Shown in pieces: positions 1-9,800 of a stretch of 64,000 nt of DNA; position 1 is the stretch's first letter; every line of letters begins with the position of its first letter. The stretch spans positions 124,001-188,000 of the forward strand of contig NZ_MVOH01000014.1 of assembly GCF_002286935.1 (NCBI RefSeq), given 5' to 3'. Origin of the DNA: Bifidobacterium criceti. GTDB lineage: Bacteria > Actinomycetota > Actinomycetes > Actinomycetales > Bifidobacteriaceae. Position numbers and translations under genes: made by a program. Below the pieces are notes generated by a model that saw only the letters and a program-made list of their open reading frames with translations, ran no database searches and had not been told where the DNA came from.

Positions 1-1369
1 GCTCGTTGGTCGGCCCCACGCGAGTCACCGCAAGTGGATTCTGTTCGAATTTGACGCCGGTTCCGGGGGTGCCGCCTACAGCCATATCCGCCATATGCAA
101 TGTGGTGCCATCACAAGGTTCGTCTCCATACATACTGCAATCGATGCGATAGGAGTATTGGGTAATCATGCGCAGCTGCTGTTCGGTGTCCGACGCACTT
201 GGCTGGCTCTGGTAGTTGTACCCCATCAGCGTGGTCGTCTGGCCGCTGGGCAACGGATTCTCCTCCCCCATCTGCGATGTATCCAGAACCAGAGGTGTGG
301 CCTTCCCTTCGGTCTGCGGTGTGATGATCACGCAGGTGGTGCCGTCTTTCCTGCACCATCTGCCGCGCACATTGTCCGGATTGAATTCGCCGGCGGCCTG
401 TTGTGCTCCACCGGTAGTGGTATCAGCTGGACTTGATGACGGTTCGCTTGACGCCGACCCATCCTCAGAGGGGGTATCGTTCGAATCATCTTCGCCGTAC
501 GATTCGTCCCCACTGCGAACGTCACAGAAAAACCCACCGTCCATGCCCGTGGCGCATCGAGCTTCGACATCCATCACCGTTCTCCAGGATGCCGACTTCA
601 GGTCAGCTCTGGTAGCCAGCATTGTGGACACGCTGCCAATGAGTCCGGTCCACAGGGCGTATCTGTTGGCTCCCGTATCCTCCTCCCCCATCGATGTGAC
701 CATACATCCCAACGTATTCCAGTCCACCGCATCAGCAGGAAACGTAACCGTAGCATATTCCGTTCCATATGCCGCGTCGATCGTCGGCAGATCACCACAG
801 TTCCTAATCAACTCCACCACATACGAATCAGTGCTGTCGATGAGATCCTGCATCCGTTCGCGCTGCCGCTGTGCGGCTTCCTGCTGTCGTTGCATAGCCA
901 CCTGCTGCCGGTGATGCCTCACCAAGGCCATCGCACCCGACACGACCGCAATGACGCAGATGATGGCGATGACGATTGATGCAACTCGTTTACGACGACG
1001 ACGTGCATGAGCGGTCGCCACCTGCTCGTCAGAAAGGGCTTTGCGCGTTACCCCCGAACGTCCAAGCGCATCGACGACATTCTCGCCAAGGAACGATTCA
1101 GGCAACGTGAACCCATCCTCGCCATCGATATGGACCTGCCATGGGTCATCCTCCAACCAGACCTCGTCACCAGACGGCAACGACGAACCATCCGCCCGTT
1201 TCCTACCGAGCACAACGCGGATGAGGTATGCCCAATTCCCTGTGTCGGCATTCCCCAATCCTCCGGTAAGATCCGGATCACCGGAGATCTTCTCGACAAC
1301 ACCGAGAGCGTGAATTCGTTCATTGTCGACGACAACGACGTCACCGACTTCCATATGCCTACGTGCCAT
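1..1369 (-). CDS. Membrane-anchored protein with extracytoplasmic C-terminal domain (partial, runs off the left edge)
   Basis: Reading the minus strand from the ATG at 1369 gives an open frame with no stop for 456 codons, up to the edge of the window. The start follows a purine-rich GGGAGAGGGA. Residues 1-125 form a basic and acidic cytoplasmic-looking domain that begins MARRHMEVGDVVVV and contains NWAYLIRVVLGRKR. A basic stretch, HARRRKRV, precedes one membrane segment at about residues 132-152. After it comes a Gln/Arg-rich helix that may form a coiled coil, then an outer region with several Cys residues, a Ser/Asp/Pro/Thr linker near residues 295-330, and a last domain starting about GRWCRKDGTTCVIITP. 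The topology is like that of a type II membrane protein. I do not recognise the family. The initiation region abuts the 1386-1403 palindrome. Confidence 0.75.
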   Translation of the reverse strand, partial: MARRHMEVGDVVVVDNERIHALGVVEKISGDPDLTGGLGNADTGNWAYLIRVVLGRKRADGSSLPSGDEVWLEDDPWQVHIDGEDGFTLPESFLGENVVDALGRSGVTRKALSDEQVATAHARRRRKRVASIVIAIICVIAVVSGAMALVRHHRQQVAMQRQQEAAQRQRERMQDLIDSTDSYVVELIRNCGDLPTIDAAYGTEYATVTFPADAVDWNTLGCMVTSMGEEDTGANRYALWTGLIGSVSTMLATRADLKSASWRTVMDVEARCATGMDGGFFCDVRSGDESYGEDDSNDTPSEDGSASSEPSSSPADTTTGGAQQAAGEFNPDNVRGRWCRKDGTTCVIITPQTEGKATPLVLDTSQMGEENPLPSGQTTTLMGYNYQSQPSASDTEQQLRMITQYSYRIDCSMYGDEPCDGTTLHMADMAVGGTPGTGVKFEQNPLAVTRVGPTNE

Positions 1370-1385
1370 TCCCTCTCCCACTCTT

Positions 1386-1403
1386 TATCTTTTATATAAG
1401 ATA
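1386..1403. promoter_or_regulatory. Palindrome, candidate operator (copy 1)
   Basis: TATCTTTTATATAAGATA has 6-bp arms, TATCTT and AAGATA, around a TA-rich centre. The identical 18 bp, inside a 23-bp exact repeat, recurs at 1997-2014. This copy lies 17 bp before the minus-strand start at 1369 and about 135 bp before the plus-strand start at 1538. Operator function is inferred from symmetry, repetition and position only. Confidence 0.5.
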
Positions 1404-1537
1404 ACAAGTTACGTTTCAGGATAGGGCCAGCCATCACACGCGTCAAGCCGACACACGGTTCACCCACATGTACATACCGCGAATGTTGTTCCATCTTGGT
1501 AAAAAGGATACGAAACACTTTGCACGGAAGGACGATG

Positions 1538-1960
1538 ATGGCTGAAATCGTCACCATGAAAATCGGACCCCGGAAGATACTGGACTACAAGGAAACAGAC
1601 TACGAAGGCACAATCATCCCAGCCATCGGCTGGGAACCTGGCATGAGCGAGGAAGAGATCTGGGCCTGCAGCGCCGGATGGTGGAAACTTGAGCCTGGCC
1701 GTGCGGTGCGCTGCGACATCGGCATCGTGCTCAACCCCGACAACATTGTGGTCTGCGTGGCCAAGATCAAAGGCATCGTCAAGCGCGAGGACATGCGCAT
1801 GAGGTTCCTTGGCGAACTCGCCGGCGAGCACTACCATCCATGGATCGGCAAGACATTGGAGCGCAACGATTCGAAAAACCCCATCGCCTATTTCGACGAG
1901 CGCGCCATTATTGCCCCTGAGGACGTCAGCGCCGACACCAAGGTGCTCAACCGCAAATGA
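1538..1960 (+). CDS. Conserved hypothetical protein, possibly PUA/EVE-like
   Basis: A 140-aa protein. The start at 1538 is preferred to the adjacent ATG at 1535 because GGAAGGA sits 5 bases upstream. The sequence is mixed alpha/beta without membrane segments. It has a central strand-rich stretch, IVVCVAKIKGIVKRE, followed by RFLGEL and a C-terminal block around GKTLERNDSKNPIAYF. That order resembles small PUA/EVE-like domains of uncharacterised proteins found near nucleases, but I could not confirm a family. It lies between a membrane protein and a GIY-YIG protein, all of unknown role. The ORF is well supported by the ribosome binding site and codon use; the function is unknown. Confidence 0.65.
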   Translation: MAEIVTMKIGPRKILDYKETDYEGTIIPAIGWEPGMSEEEIWACSAGWWKLEPGRAVRCDIGIVLNPDNIVVCVAKIKGIVKREDMRMRFLGELAGEHYHPWIGKTLERNDSKNPIAYFDERAIIAPEDVSADTKVLNRK

Positions 1961-1996
1961 AACACGAAACACAATGACGCATGCCTCTAATCTCTT

Positions 1997-2014
1997 TATC
2001 TTTTATATAAGATA
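1997..2014. promoter_or_regulatory. Palindrome, candidate operator (copy 2)
   Basis: An exact second copy of TATCTTTTATATAAGATA, 45 bp before the ATG at 2059. The TATAAG inside it could serve as part of a -10 element, so a protein bound here would probably block the promoter of the 2059 gene. The shared site suggests joint control with the genes around 1369-1538. Confidence 0.5.
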
Positions 2015-2058
2015 TCATGTTGCAAAGCTAATGTATCCGTGCGTCGAAGAAGGCACCT

Positions 2059-2703
2059 ATGACCACACTTGGGTTCCGTTATCACATTTTGCAGAACATC
2101 GGCGTTCCCGCACCGGCACGCGCACACATACTGGAGCGAGCGATCAACCACTGGTTCTCCACACTCGCATGGTCGAACTGGCACGTCCCCTCTCCTCTGC
2201 ATGGCGTACACACGCGCACAACGGTTCCCTTCATGTCAATCGGACATCTTCATGCCACAGGAATTCCAAGCAGCGATTTTCGTGAGTTCAACATTGTGAG
2301 CGTGGACGGCAAACCGTTCTACCGCGAGCTCATCGACAACGAGCAAGGCATCAACATCTACGACGAGGCCATCGACAGACTCTGGCAGACGGTTCAGCTG
2401 CTCGAAATAACGATCCGCGCATCGCATGATGCAGTGTCCATTGACCGTGAACGAATTGCCATCATGTTCGGCAACGATACGGCCAGACCCGTTCCCACGT
2501 TGTGCCTCGACCGGATTCCCACATTGCAGGATTCACTGCGGGGATTTCAAGACGCCCTGTACAGGTCAAACCCGTTTGAGTTGTTACTGTTCGAATCGCC
2601 GATATTCACGGTCAACGATGAATGGTTTGAGACGATGCGACAAGGCGCCGATGCGTTGCATACCGCATACCGCGCCGCAGCGACTGCATGCATCCCCCAA
2701 TGA
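2059..2703 (+). CDS. Hypothetical protein, 214 aa
   Basis: The ATG at 2059 follows GAAGAAGG at a normal distance. The product is 214 aa, soluble, with no signal peptide or membrane helix. It begins MTTLGFRYHILQNIGV and holds a long acidic helix about residues 90-125 (DEAIDRLWQTVQLLEITIRA). I do not recognise a family. It sits 45 bp downstream of the second copy of the palindrome and 45 bp upstream of the GIY-YIG gene, in the same direction, so the two are likely co-transcribed. Codon use is less GC-biased at third positions than in the housekeeping genes of the window, which fits accessory DNA. Confidence 0.65.
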   Translation: MTTLGFRYHILQNIGVPAPARAHILERAINHWFSTLAWSNWHVPSPLHGVHTRTTVPFMSIGHLHATGIPSSDFREFNIVSVDGKPFYRELIDNEQGINIYDEAIDRLWQTVQLLEITIRASHDAVSIDRERIAIMFGNDTARPVPTLCLDRIPTLQDSLRGFQDALYRSNPFELLLFESPIFTVNDEWFETMRQGADALHTAYRAAATACIPQ

Positions 2704-2748
2704 CCTCTTGACGCATTTGCGGAAAACCATTTGAGGAAAGGAAACACC

Positions 2749-3720
2749 ATGGCAAAACATTCCATACCGACCATCAACTTCTTTGAGATGATGGGCATCA
2801 GCGAGGAAGAGCTCTCCCACTACTTGATCAGGTTAAATAAAAGCAGCGCCAACTGGTTCGATGTGATGACGCTGTATTACGAAAAGCACGACGAGCTCAT
2901 GAACTGGGTGTTCACACGCCGTTGGAACAGTGGCGGGCGCAACAACGGTAATATGCCCCAAAGTAAGGTACTGCAGTTCATTCAGCTCGACGGCAACGAA
3001 AATCCACCCACGCATTGGCTGTTTGTCGGTGCTTATGAGATTCTTGGCACGCATGTTGAGGGCGAGCGCGAAATCTATGGTTGGAAGAGTATCGAGCGCT
3101 TCCAGCCATTCGAAGCCCGTACAGTTGTCACCTATCGCAAGGGCAAGGGCTCCATGCAGCTGGTCAACAACATGGGCAACGAGAATTTGCGTCATCGATT
3201 CATGGACACGATGATCGTGGAAAAGATTGCCCAATCCCCCGTCTCCGCCATGCCGTTCCCCGGCTACGCCAATGTGCGCCTCTCATTCGATGAGCTGGCC
3301 GCGGCGGTGCACAACGACGAATGGCGTGGTGCACTGAGCAGCATCAGTGCTGTGTATCTGCAAACCGATACGCGCACAGGCTGGCACTACGTCGGCTCCG
3401 CATACAGCCACAACGGCGGTTCACAAGGCCTGCTCTCCCGATGGGAAGAATATGTGGGCGGCGACCACACCGGCGGGAATATACTGCTCAAGGAACTCGT
3501 CGCGGAACATGGCGCCAGCTACATCGAGAAGTATTTCCAGTATTCGATTCTCGACATCTTTGACCCACGTGTCCCCAACCGTGCCGTGATCGAACGCGAA
3601 CACTGGTGGATGGACACGCTCAGCTCGGTGCGCCACGCCGGCGTGGACGATCCGCACGGATACAATTCGCCGGCGCAATGGAAGAGGACCGCCGATGGTG
3701 AGGACGCCGGCACGGACTGA
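2749..3720 (+). CDS. GIY-YIG nuclease family protein
   Basis: The start at 2749 is chosen because GGAAAGGAAA lies just upstream; a TTG at 2731 has no such site. The protein has 323 aa. Residues 1-195 form an N-terminal part of unknown role, with HWLFVGAYEILG near residue 90. The C-terminal part holds a GIY-YIG core: AVYLQTDTRTGWHYVGSA near residue 200 supplies the paired 'VYL' and 'YVG' strands, followed by LLSRWEEYVGGDH, and an acidic residue in AVIEREHWWMDTLSS fits the metal-binding Glu of the fold. The family includes DNA repair, restriction and homing nucleases. With no methyltransferase nearby I cannot say which role applies. It ends before a strong hairpin at 3752. Confidence 0.85.
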   Translation: MAKHSIPTINFFEMMGISEEELSHYLIRLNKSSANWFDVMTLYYEKHDELMNWVFTRRWNSGGRNNGNMPQSKVLQFIQLDGNENPPTHWLFVGAYEILGTHVEGEREIYGWKSIERFQPFEARTVVTYRKGKGSMQLVNNMGNENLRHRFMDTMIVEKIAQSPVSAMPFPGYANVRLSFDELAAAVHNDEWRGALSSISAVYLQTDTRTGWHYVGSAYSHNGGSQGLLSRWEEYVGGDHTGGNILLKELVAEHGASYIEKYFQYSILDIFDPRVPNRAVIEREHWWMDTLSSVRHAGVDDPHGYNSPAQWKRTADGEDAGTD

Positions 3721-3751
3721 ATGCCGCGGCCACTTGCGAGCCGAATATGGT

Positions 3752-3785
3752 GAGGCCTCGGGAATCCTTGGATTCCCGAGGCCTC
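3752..3785. terminator. Bidirectional terminator hairpin
   Basis: A perfect 16-bp stem (GAGGCCTCGGGAATCC and its complement) with a TT loop. It lies between the convergent ends of the GIY-YIG gene (3720) and the surface protein gene (3811). No long T-run follows on either side. Confidence 0.75.
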
Positions 3786-3810
3786 GCTCGTATGCGTCAA
3801 TGCCGGCGTA

Positions 3811-6621
3811 TCAGGCGTTGCGCCTGCGTGCCAGCAGCATGCCCGCGCCGAGCATGGTGGCCGTCAGGCAGGCGATGACCATCGCCGTGACCGACGCACC
3901 CGTCGTCGACAGCACGGTGGTGTCGCCCGTGGTGCCGGTGCCGTTCGCGTCATCGCCGGTTCCGGAACCGCCTGCCGCACCGCCATCGGTCGAGCCATCA
4001 TCGGCAGGATCGTCGGATGGATCGTTGGACGGGTCATCGCTCGGATCGTCGGCTGGCGTGTCCGCACCGTCGATCCTCTCGAACACGGCCTGCACGTGCA
4101 CACTGCCCCGCGGCATCTCGAACGTGCCGTCATCGGCGATGTCGATGCCACCGCGTGTCACAACCCACTTGTCGAAACGGTAGCCATCCCGCGGCATGGC
4201 CGTCAGTGTGACCTTCGTGCCCGGGGCGACGTCGGTCGTATGGTCGGCGCTTGCCGTGCCGCCTTCGGACGCGTCCACATGCACCGGGAACATCGTGTTC
4301 GCGACGCGCCACAGCTGTGTGCCGTAGAACGGGTTCGCGGTGCCGATGAGCATGTGTTCGTCGGTGTTGACGAAGATGCGCAGGCCATGGTTGAAGGGAT
4401 CGCCGAAACCGTCATCGGCGACCGTCGTGATGTCGACGGAGCCGTCCTCCCCTTCGCTGATCTCGAAGAGGTTGAAGCCACGCTTCGACTGTGCGAGGTA
4501 CGGCAGTGACTTGAGGAACGCCTTGAGGTTGTTGACGTCGAGGAGCTTGACGAGCGTCTCGTAGATCTTCTTGAGGTTGTCGGGGATCCGCGGTGCGTCC
4601 GCGACGAGTCGCTGCGCCTCCGCGTACATGTCGGCGAAGTCCTCGGACGCCTTGTCGTCGAGCTCGCCACCAAGTGCGGCGAGCAGTTCGTTCGCGTGGA
4701 GCAGCCGGGCCGCCGTCTCGCTGTCGTCGAGGCTCGACGGGACGATGTCGCCGTGTTCGATGCCGTCGACGAGCGCTTTGCGGTCATCGACGTCCAACGT
4801 GACATCGACGTGCGCGTCGTTGTCTGTGTCGGCGGTCGGTTGCGCCGCGTTCGCGCGCGCCGCCGCCTGTTCGACGGCCCAATCGACGAGCGCGTCCGCG
4901 TCGTCCGTTCCCGGGCTCGCAGCAGCGTTCGCCTTGGCATCCACGTCGGCATCGTCGGACGTGGGTGCCACCGCCGCGAGCGCGTCGCGGTCGAGGATGA
5001 GTTCGAGGAACGTGCGCAGATAGGACAGTGTCGTGCGCCATTCCTCTTCGTCCATGTCGAGGACGTCGCCGTTCGTGAACTGCGCGATCGGTTCGAGCAG
5101 CGTCGTCGTGTTCATCGTCGACAGGTACATCTTGCCTTCATGCACGGTCGTCTGCCACGTGTACTGGTTCATGTGGTTGCCGTATCCGGATCCGAGTCCC
5201 GTCGTACCGCCGTCGGGGAAGGTCCCGTTCGGGTCGCCGACGAGCATCTCGATGTCCTCATTGGCGTCCATGCGGTAGAGGTTGATCGACTGTTCGAGGT
5301 TCGTCGCCTGCGTCACGAAGTTCATGCGCAGCGCGAAGCCCTGCAGCGCGCTCGAGACGTCGTTGTAGTCGCCGATGTACAGACGGTCGTTGTAGATCTG
5401 CAGCGTGCAGGCGCCGGCGCTCACGCGGCTCTCGTCCATGCCGAAGGTGTATTTCGCGCCCCTCGTCTTGTCGCCGACGAGCGGACGCCACGTCCAGTCG
5501 GCCTTCTCGGTCGGGTCGCCGTTGTTCTCGCCGACGTAGATCGCGAACGAACGCAAGGTTCCCGTCTGCTCGTTGCGCGTCGCGCTGCTGCCGGTGCAGA
5601 CGACGACGTACAGCTTGCCGTTGAACTCGAGCACCTGATAGATGCCGCCGCCTCCGTTGACGTCGGAGCGGTGGATCGCCGGCAGGCCGTCGAAGCTGTC
5701 CATGTCGGCGATGACCTTGTAGGAGCCGGGCACCGACGGCGTCTTCGATGCGACGAGGTAGGCCGCGCCCTTGCCGTCGGCGGTCGGCTTGAGGTCGCCG
5801 GCGATGAGCGCGTCCTTGAACGAGCCGATCGCGCGCGTCGACGTGAACACGTTCTGCTTGACGAGCTCGCGGAAGCCGGCGGCGTCGACGCTGTCGTAGA
5901 CCTTCGTCAGGCGGTCGCCGTCGGACGGGTCGACCTCGTAGATACACGGGAAGCCGTTCTGCATCGCCATCGCCGTGCCGATCTCCTGGGCCGTCAGCTC
6001 GGTGTTGTTCGTGTCCATGACCATGCCCTCGAAGTACAGCTTGCCGTTCATCTTGAACGCGCTGCGGAAGGTCGGGATGACGCCTTTGCCGCCGTCGACG
6101 CCTTCGGACTGGGACATGAGGATCTTCGTCTCGCCGGTCTTCACGTTGAACTTGAACAGCACGCCGCCGGCGCTCTTGCCGTCCGGCTCGCCGAGGTACA
6201 TGTTGCCCGAGTAGAGCGTCTGGATCAGCGCGGTCGCCTCCTCGACGCTCATGCCCATGTTGGCCGACAGGCTGCCTTTGAGAATCGCCTGCACGCCGAG
6301 GCCGCCGTACATCGTGCCGATGTAGACCCAGTTGCCATCCGATTCGGCGGCGTAGCTGTAGGATTGGCCGCGGTCGCCCTGGCCGCCGCCGTCCGCCGCG
6401 ATCCTGCCGTCGCCGATGTAGTCGACGACGCCGTCGGCCGTCTTCAGGCCCTTATCTGGATGGCTGACCTTCTCGAAGGTCATGCCGTTCGCCGTCTCAT
6501 AGACGGTGCTGATACGGCCGTCCAACGAGGTGTCCTGTGCGCTCGCGGGGCCTGCGAGCGCGCCGATGAGCACGGCGCAAGCGGATACGGCGCCGATTGC
6601 GGCGCGTAGTTTGGTCGTCAT
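3811..6621 (-). CDS. Large secreted wall-anchored protein with InlB-type repeat
   Basis: A 936-aa protein read from ATG 6621, preceded by CCTGAGGAG. Residues 1-28 are a signal peptide ending GALAGPASA. The long middle part (about 30-750) has repeated aromatic and Gly-rich motifs such as YIGTMYGGLG and RLYIGDYND, suggesting a beta-propeller-like ectodomain, with an Asp/Ala-rich insertion about 560-650. Residues 777-850 match the divergent InlB B-repeat pattern (GTKVTLTAMPRDGYRFDKWV). An acidic DDPSDDPSNDPSDDP stretch follows, then VLSTTG, a hydrophobic helix and RRRNA. That tail is a sortase-type sorting signal with LSTTG in place of LPXTG. The ligand is unknown; adhesion or glycan binding is a guess. 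Confidence 0.85.
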   Translation of the reverse strand: MTTKLRAAIGAVSACAVLIGALAGPASAQDTSLDGRISTVYETANGMTFEKVSHPDKGLKTADGVVDYIGDGRIAADGGGQGDRGQSYSYAAESDGNWVYIGTMYGGLGVQAILKGSLSANMGMSVEEATALIQTLYSGNMYLGEPDGKSAGGVLFKFNVKTGETKILMSQSEGVDGGKGVIPTFRSAFKMNGKLYFEGMVMDTNNTELTAQEIGTAMAMQNGFPCIYEVDPSDGDRLTKVYDSVDAAGFRELVKQNVFTSTRAIGSFKDALIAGDLKPTADGKGAAYLVASKTPSVPGSYKVIADMDSFDGLPAIHRSDVNGGGGIYQVLEFNGKLYVVVCTGSSATRNEQTGTLRSFAIYVGENNGDPTEKADWTWRPLVGDKTRGAKYTFGMDESRVSAGACTLQIYNDRLYIGDYNDVSSALQGFALRMNFVTQATNLEQSINLYRMDANEDIEMLVGDPNGTFPDGGTTGLGSGYGNHMNQYTWQTTVHEGKMYLSTMNTTTLLEPIAQFTNGDVLDMDEEEWRTTLSYLRTFLELILDRDALAAVAPTSDDADVDAKANAAASPGTDDADALVDWAVEQAAARANAAQPTADTDNDAHVDVTLDVDDRKALVDGIEHGDIVPSSLDDSETAARLLHANELLAALGGELDDKASEDFADMYAEAQRLVADAPRIPDNLKKIYETLVKLLDVNNLKAFLKSLPYLAQSKRGFNLFEISEGEDGSVDITTVADDGFGDPFNHGLRIFVNTDEHMLIGTANPFYGTQLWRVANTMFPVHVDASEGGTASADHTTDVAPGTKVTLTAMPRDGYRFDKWVVTRGGIDIADDGTFEMPRGSVHVQAVFERIDGADTPADDPSDDPSNDPSDDPADDGSTDGGAAGGSGTGDDANGTGTTGDTTVLSTTGASVTAMVIACLTATMLGAGMLLARRRNA

Positions 6622-6811
6622 TGTTCTCCTCAGGGATCGTTCGGGAGTTGCAAAGGCCAGATATTGTGCTGACGGCGAACAAGCATAGCATGCCGAGTCG
6701 GCCCACCGACCCAATTCGCACAACGTTTGCACTCATGCCACGCAACGTGTCCGCGATGCCACGACGCGTGTCCGACGCAAAGCTGTGCGCAACGGGCGCA
6801 TATGCGAAAAG

Positions 6812-6844
6812 CGGGGAGGCGAACCCGAAGATTCGTCTCCCCGC
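6812..6844 (-). terminator. Terminator after apuB
   Basis: Imperfect hairpin with a GCGGG/CCCGC base and TTCG/CGAA upper stem. Read on the minus strand it is followed by TTTTCG. It lies 55 bp downstream of the amylopullulanase stop and upstream of the next surface protein gene. Confidence 0.65.
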
Positions 6845-6898
6845 TCCCGGTTGCCATGACGCCATTCAGCGTGACGGCGTCATGTCAGCGGTCGGCGC

Positions 6899-9800
6899 TC
6901 AGTGCGACCGGCGTTCGCGTAGTGCCACGAGGAGCACCGCGGCCGCGATGATCGCGACCGTCGCGACGACGATGACGACCGCGATCGACGAACCGGTCGA
7001 GGCCATGCCGGTCACCGCGGAGTTCGCGGCGCCCGCATCGACATGGTCGTTCGCACCAGGCTGTCCCGGCTTGTTCGCGTCACCCGGCTTGTCGGTGTCG
7101 CCCGGGTCATCCGGATTGTCCGCCCCGGCGAGATCCGCGACGGGGGCGAGAAGCACAGCGCTGTGGGCAGGCACGACGATGCCCTCGCCGTCCTTGACGG
7201 CGATCGATGCGCCTGCGACCGAAGCATCCACACCATTGACGCCCTCGGCCAATGCCACGGCCTGAGCGTCGCCCGGATGCAGGTAGGTACGGCCGTTGGA
7301 CACGAGCACGCCGTAATCGCCGGCAGTCACGCCCGGCACAGTCGCAGCCTCATCACCCGCGTTGAGCGCCACCACATAGGTGCCGTTCGTACGCGCGATC
7401 TCGTAGGCCACGACGCTGTCGGCTGCCTTGAGTTCCTTCGTGTTCCTCGAGATCTGCTTGTAGCTCTCGACACGCAGCGCGGAGACCTTCTTGCGGATGG
7501 CGATGAGGTCCTTGACGTACTGGGCGTGGTCGCCATACCCGGCGTCGTTCATGCGATCCCAATCCACGGCGTTGACCGCATCGCCCGACTTGTAGCTGTT
7601 CTCGTCGCCGCCCTTCGTGCGCAGGAACTCCTGGCCCACTTGGAACTCGGAGATGCCGAACGCCATGAAGATCGCGGAATCGGCGAGCTTCGAGGTCTCG
7701 ATGACCTTCGCCTTCCGGCCCGCCTCATCAAGGCCTTCGTTGCGGCCCTGTGCGAAGAGCGACTTCTCGAGCTTGTCGTTGAGCGTCAGGTTGTCGTGGA
7801 TCTCCACATAATTGACGACCTGGCCTGCGTTCGCGTACCTGACGTTCGCGTTGCCGTTCGTGCAATAAGCACCGTCGAAGTCGTCGGTGTTGCGGCAGCC
7901 GAGCATGTTGTTGAGGATCACACGCTCGAGGCCCTGCTTGCCCGAGACAAAGCCGTTGTCCTCCTCGGAGAACACGGAGCCCTTGAGCTGATCGCGGATC
8001 GAATCGTTGAAGAACGAGATGGTGGAGTTCGGGGTGTCGAGTTCGTAGCCGTTCGGCTGGATCGACATCGCGGACTTGTCCATCGTCGTGTTCATGTCCC
8101 AGCCCTCGCCGACGATGACGATCGACGGGTCGATCTTGTCGAGCGCGGCACGCACCTGCTTCATCGTCTCGACATCATGCAGGCCCATGAGGTCGAAACG
8201 GAAGCCGTCCATGTTGTATTCCTTCGCCCAGTAGGTGACGGAATCGACGATGTACTTGCGCATCATCGCTCGCTCGGAGGCCGTGTCGTTGCCGCAGCCC
8301 GAGTTGTTGACGAGTGCGCCGTTCTGATAGCGGAAGTAGTAGCCCGGCACGGTGAGCCCGAACGGGTTCGTCGCGGCATCGGCCACGTGGTTGTACACGA
8401 CGTCCATGACCACGCGCAGGCCGTTCTTGTGCAGGCCGTCGACCATCTGCTTGGCCTCGACCACGCGGTTGGCGGGGTCGGTCGGATCAGAGGCGTAGGA
8501 GCCTTCCGGCACATTGTAGTTGAGCGGATCGTAACCCCAATTGTAGTTGGAGTCGTCGAGCGGCTTCGTCTCGTCGACGCTCGCGTAATCGAACATCGGC
8601 TGGATCTGCACATGCGTGATGCCGAGCTCCTTGAGGTAGTCGACACCAGTGGGCTTGCCAGCGGAGTTCTTCGTGCCGTTCTCGATCATGCCGAGGTATT
8701 TGCCGCGCTTGTCGGCGTCCACACCGGAGTTCTCGTTCTTCGTGAGGTCGCGGATGTGCGTTTCCGCGATGATCGCGTCGGTCGTCTTCGAGAACGGCGC
8801 CATGCGCGTCGCACCTTCGACGGTCGTCTTGGCGGGCGACAGCACAACGGAACGCCTGCCGTTGACGACGGACGCACGCGCATACGGATCGGCGGAATCG
8901 TTGACCGTACCATCGGCGAACGACACACGGTAGATGTAGGCGGTGCCGTCATCGACCTTGGTCGTGACGCTCCACACCCCCTTGTCGCCACGTGTCATCG
9001 TGATCGGATCGTTGGCTTCGGCGTCGGCGGTCTTGGCGTCCTTGAACGTGATGAGTTCGACCTTCGCCGCGGTCGGCGCCCACAGCTTGAACGTCGAACC
9101 GTCCTTCGCGTAGGTCGCGCCGAGGTCGTCGCCGTCGTAGGCGTATTCCTTGTCGAAAGCGTCGGTGCGCACGACGGAGCCGGCGACGGCGTCGGCGGAG
9201 CCGAAGCCTTCGATAGCGACCGTGTACTTCGCGGTCACGTCGAGGTCCTTCTTGAGCGTGACCGTGACGGCCGTCCCGTCGACCTTCACATCGTCGACCT
9301 CGACCTCGTTGCCGTCGGCGTCGGTCACCTTGACATCCCCGGCCTTGACGTCGGCTGGCTTTGTCAGCTTCGCGTCAATCGTGTTCTTCTTGGCGATCTC
9401 GGCCGTCGAAATGCGCGCACCAAGCGCCGGACGCGCCGTGTAGACGGTCGGGTCGTCCTGCATGAGCCACACTTCGGCTTTCGCGGTGCCGTCGTTGTTG
9501 AAAACGAGGGCGTTGGCGGTCATCTTGATATCACCATCGGAGCCGTCCTTTTTCTTCCACTCATCGACGCCGTAACGACGCAGCAGGCCGAAGTCCGATT
9601 CGCCATTGGACGCTTGGTAGGTGTATTTCGAGAACGATGCGGTGGCGAGCTCACCCCAGTCATCATGGCCCGTGAACTTCGAGGCGAAGCCATTGCTGTT
9701 CGAGTTCCACATCCACAGATCCCACTGCGGGACCTTCGTCTCGGCGTCGGCGGCGTTGAAGTACAGGCCGTCGTTGCGCATGTAATGCACGGTCACGTCG

